A stretch of DNA of 64,000 bases from Giardia muris (Eukaryota > Fornicata > Diplomonadida > Hexamitidae). Numbering within the stretch: position 1 is the stretch's first letter; each line of letters opens with the position of its first letter. The DNA is taken from the NCBI GenBank assembly GCA_006247105.1, contig CM016928.1, forward strand, positions 248,001 to 312,000. Reading direction: 5' to 3'. Positions 47,301 to 54,380 of this stretch are shown here, piece by piece. Made by a program: the position numbers and the translations under genes. The notes under the pieces were generated by a model, which searched no databases, had not been told where the DNA came from, and was given only the letters and a program-made list of their open reading frames with translations.

Positions 47301-49250
47301 GGGAAGGGCAAGATCCAGAGGTGTCTGACCATGATCTCCATCAGAACGGACACCTGCACTATCAGATGACACTTCTTCGCGCATCTGGGGATATTGCCGA
47401 CTAGAAAACAGGTCCCTTCCCAGCTCATCCGTGGTCGTCAACCCAGGAGGCTTATGAGGCACTCGCAAGCCAAGCCAACCACCAACCTTACTATGATCGT
47501 AGCCTCTGACGAGCAGAGGCTGAAGGACAGGCTGCTGCTGCTCACTCCATCGGATACAGAAGGGGACTGGCGTGGATAGGGTGAAATAGTGTGCGTACGC
47601 GACAGTGTTCCAGGCGTCAACACTGTGGTACATCCCGAAGACTACATCGTATTTGGCCAGTAGCAGACCATGAGTATGCTTGGATTGACAGAAATGGCAA
47701 AAGCAAGACTCGGGGCGAGTGGCTTCTGCGGACTCTAGGCTTGGCCAGAAGGAGGGTTCCGTGGCATTATCGAAAGCGGCAATCTCTGACTCCTTCTGGA
47801 GAAGCAAGAGGGTCTGATGGTAGCGCATATTACTTATGCGAAAAAGTTGATCGTTCTGACCAAACGGATGATACTGTCCAAGCGTCTTCTTGTCCAGAGA
47901 GAAGGAGCCTTGCACTCGGATTGGAAACATGACCTCAATTAGTAGTAGGTCCTTAAATCGAAGTGGCCTAAGTGGCGTCTTTGACCCTCGTACGTGTGCT
48001 GAAGTGACCCAGTAACAATAGTGCGGTTGCCCCAGCTCCTTGAGTTTGGCATAGAAGGTGCGTGTGAAACAGGTCCTTACGGGGATGGTGAAGGTATGGG
48101 AAAGCACCGTCGCACTCAAGCCTGCTACCGCCTCAAGTATCTCATTAGCCGAATATTCAACGAGAACGTCTGTAAACTTCGAGACGGGCCCAGTCGTATT
48201 CATCTCTTGCTCTTGTCCTTGCTCCACTCCTTTGGCATCATTCCCAACGATCGACTCAACATTGCTCTCTTGTGTCGTTATGATCTCGACAACTGAAGAC
48301 ACGTTACTGCAAAAGAGTGCTACCTGCTTGATAACCTTTGAATCCCAAACGAGGCCGTCAGTCGCCTGCATCAGCGTCCGCCAAGAATTATGGAACCGTA
48401 GCTCCACACCCGCAAGAAGTAGGTGCGAGGAGAGGAACTCGACGCTAACTGTAACGTCATCCATACTTAGGGCATCGAAGGAGCCGGGGGCGAACTCGCC
48501 AAGGTTTGTGATCCAGCTCCACGCCACGTCGTGGAAGATGGCATCGGGTGTTGCTATGCTGACCCCATGCCTATCAACATGAATGATGAGTCCAAGGGCA
48601 AAGGGAGTTGGTGGCTCAAGCGTCCGGACAGCCATGGTGGCCTGTAAGACACAGGGGAGCGCCTGTATGCATGCAACTTCCTTGCGTGTCAGTCCAATAA
48701 CGGAGAGGAGTGCGTATCTTCGGTCATCTTGTGGCCGAGGTAGGTACTCCTCGTCGATGACCACGAGAGCGGGACCACAACCGAATAGATGCGTGCTTCC
48801 ACTGGTCAGAAGATAGCGTCCATGATACCCTTGTGTCAGCTCGATAGGAGAGAGGCCGAGCGTGCTCGTGAGAATGGCATGCAGGTCAAGGCTGACGCCC
48901 TCGGACTGGAGTGTCATCTGATCCAGCATGGCGAGAGCATAAAGATCCAACCGATTGGTATGGATCAGCTTCAGGATTTGATAACACGCCCCCGGATACT
49001 CCGCAAAGAGCATCTCGACCCGTCCTGCCAGCCCCTTGGTGTCGATGTTCGGCGGCTTGCTGAGCTTCAACCCCAAGGGTAATGCTCCAAGACATTGAGA
49101 CGTGAGCCGTGAATTGAAGACGGCGATCTGTCCACAGGTCACGCCGAGCCGCGCCCGTTCGCTCCGCGAGTATCGAAGGGAGAAGCGATCGGATGGCCCC
49201 CCCTGCCGCAGCTGGGGAAAGAGCTCGAGGAAGACAGCATCAACGTTCAT
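44319..49250 (-). CDS. Large hypothetical protein (1,643 aa), possible OB-fold modules
   Basis: No known family is recognised. The protein has a globular N-terminal part, a Ser/Pro/Gln-rich central linker (about 800-1,020) and a globular C-terminal part. Three short segments resemble cold-shock/OB strands: VVGYVRYHFPSFGIAFISF, YGFARLSSGHERHFYLRNN and LGFIVAEGYQNTHVDCAFF. CxxC pairs (CFCHFC near 570 and CFWC near the C-terminus) could bind metal. The ATG at 49250 lies inside the last codons of the small membrane-protein gene, giving an 11-bp same-strand overlap. Confidence 0.78.
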   Translation of the reverse strand: MNVDAVFLELFPQLRQGGPSDRFSLRYSRSERARLGVTCGQIAVFNSRLTSQCLGALPLGLKLSKPPNIDTKGLAGRVEMLFAEYPGACYQILKLIHTNRLDLYALAMLDQMTLQSEGVSLDLHAILTSTLGLSPIELTQGYHGRYLLTSGSTHLFGCGPALVVIDEEYLPRPQDDRRYALLSVIGLTRKEVACIQALPCVLQATMAVRTLEPPTPFALGLIIHVDRHGVSIATPDAIFHDVAWSWITNLGEFAPGSFDALSMDDVTVSVEFLSSHLLLAGVELRFHNSWRTLMQATDGLVWDSKVIKQVALFCSNVSSVVEIITTQESNVESIVGNDAKGVEQGQEQEMNTTGPVSKFTDVLVEYSANEILEAVAGLSATVLSHTFTIPVRTCFTRTFYAKLKELGQPHYCYWVTSAHVRGSKTPLRPLRFKDLLLIEVMFPIRVQGSFSLDKKTLGQYHPFGQNDQLFRISNMRYHQTLLLLQKESEIAAFDNATEPSFWPSLESAEATRPESCFCHFCQSKHTHGLLLAKYDVVFGMYHSVDAWNTVAYAHYFTLSTPVPFCIRWSEQQQPVLQPLLVRGYDHSKVGGWLGLRVPHKPPGLTTTDELGRDLFSSRQYPQMREEVSSDSAGVRSDGDHGQTPLDLALPTIPTSEIVVGSTLGDHLSGISLESGDLHSGFPRTPSVGSDDNTFVDVTIRAILTGGMDYTVHIPLDIFFAALSKYISTQTHIRRFKLPILSPGDQFEAVALEIEAPFGTKLLRVKALSITRVSCSLNILPNTTLVVETHSAHHSETTSERCSDRGVFSAHSAGGPQSTEHARKSSVQSPLLSQTANLSAGTQSSSYYDSALIMPFGPDFVSSAATSMTNASACSHIPSGIFFPPASVAYPTSYSDTFPHCYTSRSTLSLTNPQLLPPQVEYPPMLHAHNEQNALLQMPLAIDSSSTALAEGFPPIPGRQQTDSEFVALSSCPLGSVTTSQQSELSETTEISVARKDDDERRQQHERLSFSVVGYVRYHFPSFGIAFISFVDPYRGDKWTHSVAVWTLPHVLTRPCVVRNEKLGEFQLSESKGSEKLFFTRARIGCTVTPVAPTSTVYIASNIVFLDYVSLPRESMGPSARLLQASVYWQEIKKGDTCETSYGFARLSSGHERHFYLRNNTTQLGRLVYAQIISTQPNLHPNSCELHEYVLQPPQQQQWLLGRLALVLQGEAIAGLPAKVMKAISISYRSKLSTYYLPRRDETENLRQVLGFIVAEGYQNTHVDCAFFRLVLPESVAQRLKVGMAVRFTLKEGAYHKVVDESDFLSPVPCDLLNALLKGLPLSSRHSYRMQTDIDKGNSMKLSCWAVDNISLPTEEYGGAYANLTEKKCYGIKPDASFFSTYNSYLASNRTNLIYLPRPALGLTPPVFRENERYNFGIFFVYNEQKMAASAEANALVKHRRLLLDAPILGRVCQLQGLSMCDKVSIYAFLPARNQTSSEGVGRYEIMSQITSDTLASTSDAFVFFAEAIFDLHEKLHAKYGGELSSAGLRLLQNDILDGKYMLWAEQVCLRLVSAGEFNVDAPETIRRTFARLRELDPDLQLPAVDTHVDPALVDRLVNRKHCFWCRTVECFAVPHLDATTLQAYAELPSGTFDEASMPNPLRY

Positions 49251-49563
49251 TCTTGTTTTCCATGTCATCATCATTCTCATCGATATTGTCGTTAATGGTG
49301 GCCTCAGTGGTGGTATTGGTGGCGGAACGAGCCTTCTGAGCAGCTTGAGCCCGCGAGACTTGCCATAGGAAGAGAATCCCACAAGTACCCAGGATGAGGT
49401 TGATGGCTCCGACGGTCCAAAGGGCCGCACGGATGCTAGCCTGCTGGATCGTGAAGCCCGCCTGTAGGAAGCGGCTACGGGCGCTAAGGAAGACGGAGGT
49501 CGGGATGGCGATCAACGAACCCGCCCAAAGAAAGACACCAGGAAGACTATCAAGAAGAAGCAT
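49240..49563 (-). CDS. Small two-TM membrane protein
   Basis: This 107-residue protein has two predicted transmembrane helices (about 6-26 and 48-68). A short basic loop (SARSRFLQ) lies between them, and the C-terminal tail is acidic and Asn/Asp-rich. No family recognised. The ATG is preceded by GGAGGAAA. Its last four codons overlap the start of the large gene at 49250 in another frame, with the A-rich codons GAAAACAAGA serving as that gene's likely initiator. Confidence 0.7.
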   Translation of the reverse strand: MLLLDSLPGVFLWAGSLIAIPTSVFLSARSRFLQAGFTIQQASIRAALWTVGAINLILGTCGILFLWQVSRAQAAQKARSATNTTTEATINDNIDENDDDMENKNER

Positions 49564-49587
49564 TTTCCTCCATTGAAACCTCTATTT

Positions 49588-51870
49588 CTAGGCCGAGAGG
49601 CACGAGTCCTCGGAAAGGATCACCTCATCCTTCGCTTGGTCAATGCTTTCGGTAAACTGTGGTGTTTCGGAGGCAGTCCTTCGTATTCCACCGACATGAA
49701 GTACTCGAAGGACTGGTCTTCCATGTGGACAATGAAAGGGTTGGCCACAATCCGCAAGGGCATGCACGACTCTAGAGGCAGTGATTGGTGCCAATGGGTC
49801 ACCCAATCTAACCGAAGACTTGCATGCCTTTGATGCTACGATGCGTCGGAAGCGCTTGGGGATTATTCCAGCCTCGATAGCCACCTCTAGTGGGTCTGGC
49901 GCCCTAAGCAGTGCCCCCTTTAACGCGTCACAGTCAGCATCGACGAGACGGTGCAGAATGTCTAGGAAGTCCGTGGAATCGAGGGTTCTACCAAGAAGAC
50001 AGGCGGACGTGCGCAAGAAGACACGCCCATGTCCCTCCTGCGTGTTTGGGCGTGAGGAGGGGTGCGTTGCAAAGCCGCAAGCCTCAAAGAGACGTGTCTC
50101 TGCATATTCGCGATAGCATAACAATTCCGTCGGACAAAGGTCAACGGGTTGTGGTGCGATGAGTGCTTGTACTTCTAGGTGTCCTTTCAATTCGGACCAG
50201 AGAAGACTGAAGTTGTGTGCTTCATCGGCGGCGTGTTGATCAACCAGGAACAGCTGTTCTCCCAAACGTACTATTAAGAAGGCCTTGTTAAACTGACAAA
50301 TTACTTGCATTCCGGCAAAAGCTGAGATCGTCAATGGGATCGCAGGCTCACCTCTCCGTATGGCACCTACGCCATAATAGACGTCATCGGATACGGTCTC
50401 TTCTGAGGGTATGGCAGCGACAGGGTTCCGTGGTCTAGGAAGATAGGGGAGTCTATGAAGATTCGGTCCAGCATCATCTGGAGAAGATTGGGAAACGGTC
50501 GTCGGAGTACCGAAGAGGAATTCCATGCACTTCACCCCTGATGTTCGCTCGGCTGGGACTTTCCGTTGTGCGGGTTTCATCTTCGTCATTGTGGGAGCAT
50601 TAACAATGGGTGAGGATGACGCAGTCCCCTTGATAACCGAGGGAGTAGTCATGGTCGATGTCCTTTGTATCGCAGAGGCTGTGGTTAAGGTTGTGTGTGA
50701 AGACTGACGAGTATTCTGTTGTCCTGGTCGTACAGGAGTAGACGGGATAAGAGAACCGTTTGCATCATGCGTATTGGTCGTCTCACTTACTTGCTTGATC
50801 GATGGTTCTTGTAATGAGGGGACAATGTGTTGAGTAGGTGGTGAGTCCTGATTCGTTCTCAATAGCCACTTCAGATACTCTTCTCTGATCAAATCGACAA
50901 AGACCGAACTGTTTTGTATCTGGACCGTATCAACATCTGTGTTACGTGTCAGAACATAGGCACCGTTCGGAACAAGAAGGGACAAGGCGCCCACCGGGAC
51001 TGTGGTTGCGGATACTCTACTGAACGCCGTAAGAAGGGCTTGCACGGTTGCTGGGTGACGGATGAGGCGTCCGCCAAGCGAGAGACTGAGCTGTCGCTTG
51101 TTATGCTTGATCTCTCCACCGTTTGCCTTTGAGATGAAACCAACGACGCCGTATCCGAGAAGGTTTCTGAAGGTCCATTCTCCACAAAGTTCATCGTATC
51201 GCCTACCGAAGATCCCTAAGAAGCGGTCACGTATCAGTGCGGCTGTAACTGTTGTTGAGTCTGTCGCTGGCAAGGAGAGGATCGAGGTGTGGTTGTCGAT
51301 CACAACAAAGCCTACATGCGGGTGCGCTAATGCGATTGCTGTCAGATATTCAAGTAATTCCACTTGTAGTCTCCTTCTCAAGGCTGATGATTGGAAATAA
51401 CGTCTTCGTGCCGGAACCTTGGCGTAGAGCTCCTTGATCGTAATCGTTGTCCCAATACCGTCACGAACATCCATTACGGGTGGTTCTTCATCATTGAGAA
51501 CGCACTTGTATGCCACTACCCCCTCCTGCGACTCCCCCTCACGTGCACTCAGGACCGTGACAGAGGCGATTGTCGTCAACGCTCTCAAGGCCTCACCACG
51601 GTACCCAAGACTTGTATAGGGCGTCTGTCTGGTCGTGACGTATTCCCTTCCGAGGCGTGAGAGTAAGTCCGGACCTATTCCCTCTCCATCGTCTGTGACG
51701 ATGATCTCCTGCAGGCCATACTCACAGACCCTAACACGGATCGTTTTCGCATGCGCGTCCAGTGCGTTCTCGACAAGCGCCCGGACCACGCTCACCGGGC
51801 TGGCATAGCACTGCATCCCCATCATGAGTGCACTGTCCTGGGCGTCGAGACGACGAATCTGGGCCGGCAT
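49588..51870 (-). CDS. PMS2: DNA mismatch repair protein, PMS2-type MutL homolog
   Basis: This 760-residue protein has the GHKL ATPase motifs: ENALDA (Glu34, Asn35), DDGEGI (60-65), SLGYRGEAL (87-95) and GTTITIKELYAKVPARRRYF. After a Ser/Thr-rich linker, the C-terminal dimerisation/endonuclease part has DQHAADE (544-550), ASKACKSS and GQPFHCPHGRP. These are the metal-binding set of endonuclease-active MutL-alpha subunits. It nicks the new strand during mismatch repair. The ATG at 51870 follows CTCAAAAAG. The MLH1 partner is not in this window. Confidence 0.92.
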   Translation of the reverse strand: MPAQIRRLDAQDSALMMGMQCYASPVSVVRALVENALDAHAKTIRVRVCEYGLQEIIVTDDGEGIGPDLLSRLGREYVTTRQTPYTSLGYRGEALRALTTIASVTVLSAREGESQEGVVAYKCVLNDEEPPVMDVRDGIGTTITIKELYAKVPARRRYFQSSALRRRLQVELLEYLTAIALAHPHVGFVVIDNHTSILSLPATDSTTVTAALIRDRFLGIFGRRYDELCGEWTFRNLLGYGVVGFISKANGGEIKHNKRQLSLSLGGRLIRHPATVQALLTAFSRVSATTVPVGALSLLVPNGAYVLTRNTDVDTVQIQNSSVFVDLIREEYLKWLLRTNQDSPPTQHIVPSLQEPSIKQVSETTNTHDANGSLIPSTPVRPGQQNTRQSSHTTLTTASAIQRTSTMTTPSVIKGTASSSPIVNAPTMTKMKPAQRKVPAERTSGVKCMEFLFGTPTTVSQSSPDDAGPNLHRLPYLPRPRNPVAAIPSEETVSDDVYYGVGAIRRGEPAIPLTISAFAGMQVICQFNKAFLIVRLGEQLFLVDQHAADEAHNFSLLWSELKGHLEVQALIAPQPVDLCPTELLCYREYAETRLFEACGFATHPSSRPNTQEGHGRVFLRTSACLLGRTLDSTDFLDILHRLVDADCDALKGALLRAPDPLEVAIEAGIIPKRFRRIVASKACKSSVRLGDPLAPITASRVVHALADCGQPFHCPHGRPVLRVLHVGGIRRTASETPQFTESIDQAKDEVILSEDSCLSA

Positions 51871-51930
51871 CTTTTTGAGGCCTCCTCGTATCCTCTTCTC
51901 ACGCAAGAAGAAGGAAATCCGGTTCACTCG

Positions 51931-53601
51931 TCAACAGCCCTCAGGATTGCCAGAGACGGTCGTCAGGACGCTCCTCAGGGCCCAGTCCTCCGGGCGTCTT
52001 TGTAGGGTACCCAGGATATATAACATGTCTCTACAGAAAACAGAATACTCCGCCGCCAGCTCCTTGTGAGGAAACTCCTCGGGGAAGCTCAACAAAACGA
52101 CCGTGGGACAGGCAGTCCGACTATTTGTGAGACCCTCAGTACATGCTTGGCGAGCCGCATCATACCGCCTGTGCAAGACAGCTAGAATGGCCTCGACCCC
52201 CTGCTTCACGTCATCCCACTCTTCGCTACTCGACGCCAATGGGTTTCCGGTTAGCGAGACGAAGCTGACTGCCGTGTTCTCTAGAAGCTTGGAGGTTATC
52301 GCCAACAACGACGCAGAGATCCGAATCCTGCAATTCGAGAGCCGAAGTTCACGCATCGACGTGTTTCCGTGCTTGATGGCGGCTTTCAGAATGCCATTAC
52401 ACAGCAAAATATACCCCGAGTCCTCGAGCTCGTTACACGAGAGATCCAGCGCCTCCAGACCCGTCGTGGGCTGGCCGAGAGCCTTTCCAAGGGAGAGGCA
52501 GCCGCCCTTCGTGATAGCGTTCCCGACCAGTGAAAGGTGGGTGACGATGACTGGCAAGTTGTGCTTCTCAGAGGCCACAAACAGCTTGGAGCAATAGCGC
52601 GCGGTCTCGTCTCCCACCTTATTGAACGAGAGGTCCAAGGACTGGAGTGGGACGGCCGTCGCCGTGGTTTCTGTCGTGTTGAACCGATCCTGAATGTACT
52701 TGATGAGAAGACATGCGCCGCGGTCAGTCAAGAGTGAGGCCGTCAAGGCTAGGTTGGTGAGCTGCCCGGTGAACGTTTTGAGCGCGGCTATGAGGGCGAT
52801 GACGAACGAATCGGAGGCACCGACGTCCTCGCGTCCGGCCCTGAGGCAGCCGCCCCTAATCGCCGTGCTAAACGCTTCTCGGTGATCGAACTTCATGAGG
52901 AGCTTGTAATCCGGGAGTTTGTGAAAGGGGGCGGCGGGATCGATGATCACCGTCGCGATCTCGGGCAGGGTCCTCCCGCGCATCGTGAGCTCCTGGGACT
53001 CGACGAGCGGGTCCGTATTCTGGGTACTGAAACCCGAGAAGGAGTCCAGGAGTCCCTTGGTATCAATAGGCTTGGCCACATAGATGAAGTGGAGCGCATG
53101 AAGACCAGGGAGAAGTGGTAGCAGCGCCGGCAGCAGCTCTACACGTTGGATGTGTAGGGTCAATGATTCCACATGTGGCGCACCCATTCTGGCAACCGCT
53201 TGCAACTCCCCAGGATCAGTCTTCTCTCCGACATCGGGATCGAAGTAACGTGCGATTCGCGTCTCGAAGTAGAAACGCCGCATGTCCATGCCCCTTTCTG
53301 TGGGAAGGACGACGTCCGGGAATTCTGCTAAACACCTCCGCATCCAATACTGGCCGGTCTCGATCGAGAGGACGCGCTCGAGAGGCAAGTCCACGGGGAG
53401 CATCTCGATGATCAAGTCTCGGTGCTTATCTGGGATGACTAAGGGTCGAGATGCTGATAGGAGAACGTTTTGCACGTAGGAGTAGAGGGCAAGTTCGCGA
53501 AGAGAGGGGAGGACGAGGAGCTCGGGGGCGCCCGGTTCCATGCCCTGACGCCGTCGGACCGCGTACAATGACGAGAGCTCGACAGTCAGGTCCTGCTGCA
53601 T
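51931..53601 (-). CDS. Leucine-rich-repeat protein, DRC5/TCTE1-like
   Basis: This 556-residue protein has ribonuclease-inhibitor-type LRRs from about residue 270 to 450 (LQSLDLSFNKVGDE, LEALDLSCNELEDSG, MRELRLSNCRI). The N-terminal part has LPVDLPLERVL followed by YWMRRC (about 68-90). This resembles the start of TCTE1, subunit 5 of the axonemal nexin-dynein regulatory complex. If right, it is a flagellar protein. A generic LRR protein cannot be excluded. The ATG is two bases after the upstream TAA (TAAAAATG). Confidence 0.85.
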   Translation of the reverse strand: MQQDLTVELSSLYAVRRRQGMEPGAPELLVLPSLRELALYSYVQNVLLSASRPLVIPDKHRDLIIEMLPVDLPLERVLSIETGQYWMRRCLAEFPDVVLPTERGMDMRRFYFETRIARYFDPDVGEKTDPGELQAVARMGAPHVESLTLHIQRVELLPALLPLLPGLHALHFIYVAKPIDTKGLLDSFSGFSTQNTDPLVESQELTMRGRTLPEIATVIIDPAAPFHKLPDYKLLMKFDHREAFSTAIRGGCLRAGREDVGASDSFVIALIAALKTFTGQLTNLALTASLLTDRGACLLIKYIQDRFNTTETTATAVPLQSLDLSFNKVGDETARYCSKLFVASEKHNLPVIVTHLSLVGNAITKGGCLSLGKALGQPTTGLEALDLSCNELEDSGYILLCNGILKAAIKHGNTSMRELRLSNCRIRISASLLAITSKLLENTAVSFVSLTGNPLASSSEEWDDVKQGVEAILAVLHRRYDAARQACTEGLTNSRTACPTVVLLSFPEEFPHKELAAEYSVFCRDMLYILGTLQRRPEDWALRSVLTTVSGNPEGC

Positions 53602-53603
53602 TT

Positions 53604-53861
53604 TTAGCTCTCGAAGTAGTACTTGTGCGGCCTCTCCGCGGCCACAAGCCGGAGGAGGAGGTCCCGAAGCTCCCGGAAGGACGCATACCTCGCCCCCGCG
53701 GCTGCAAGAAGGCGCTCGCGCGCGCTGTCATCCGGTGCGTCTAGAATCTCGCAGACATGCTTCCGCAGTTCCTCGCTTCTTAGCAGCCTAGCAAGCTTAG
53801 GGTCCTGACGGAGACGGGCGCAAAGAGTGGGGGTGAGCTGGGGTGCCGGGATGCTGTTCAT
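53604..53861 (-). CDS. Small helical protein, 85 aa
   Basis: This short protein reads as two to three helices (LRQDPKLARLLRSEELRKHV, then FRELRDLLLRLV). The spacing of hydrophobic residues recalls the C-terminal domain of ZNHIT3-type box C/D snoRNP assembly factors, but no HIT zinc finger is present, so function stays open. The ATG at 53861 is the first in a plausible context. It diverges from the coiled-coil gene at 53890 across 28 bp. Its TAA is two bases from the next ATG. Confidence 0.6.
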   Translation of the reverse strand: MNSIPAPQLTPTLCARLRQDPKLARLLRSEELRKHVCEILDAPDDSARERLLAAAGARYASFRELRDLLLRLVAAERPHKYYFES

Positions 53862-53889
53862 TGGGGTCCAAGATTTCAAATCCGTACCG
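53862..53889. promoter_or_regulatory. 28-bp divergent promoter
   Basis: This lies between the genes starting at 53861 (minus) and 53890 (plus). It contains GATTTCAAATCC, an AT-rich core usable in both directions. Confidence 0.45.
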
Positions 53890-54342
53890 ATGTCACTCGA
53901 GCAGAGGGTGGATGACCTGATGGAGGAGAACAACATCCTCCGGACATACATCGCGGAGCAGGAGCTCGCCCGCGAGGCCTGGACGCAGGAGAACCTGCAG
54001 GCGCTGAATCGGAAGCTTGATGAGTATATCAACACATTCCGTGGGACGGAGGTGGGGGGACGTGGGATCATGCCACCGTTGGCTTCGGCCGCAGCTTCTG
54101 CTTCAGTGTCGACGGGGGAGACAGAGCAACAACTTCGACGAAAAGTCCAGGAGCTGCACCGTACTCTGGCACAAGTACGCGCGGTACAGTCTGAGATGCC
54201 AACTCAGGAGCAACTCCAAAGACTCCAGGATGCGAGCGAGACCTCAGTCTACAGAGAGAACGCGATGCTCAAGGCCGAACTGCGGGACCTGCGTCGTTGC
54301 CTTCAAGCGGAGGGATTGATTTCAACAGGGTCGATGATCTGA
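53890..54342 (+). CDS. Small coiled-coil protein
   Basis: This 150-residue protein has two coiled-coil helices (about 1-47 and 75-140) joined by an Ala/Ser/Gly linker. It contains no other domain. The ATG at 53890 was chosen because the frame upstream overlaps the divergent gene. The ClpB start follows 38 bp after its stop. Confidence 0.7.
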   Translation: MSLEQRVDDLMEENNILRTYIAEQELAREAWTQENLQALNRKLDEYINTFRGTEVGGRGIMPPLASAAASASVSTGETEQQLRRKVQELHRTLAQVRAVQSEMPTQEQLQRLQDASETSVYRENAMLKAELRDLRRCLQAEGLISTGSMI

Positions 54343-54380
54343 TCAACTGGGTTCGTCGATGTGATCCTTCCTCACAGAAA

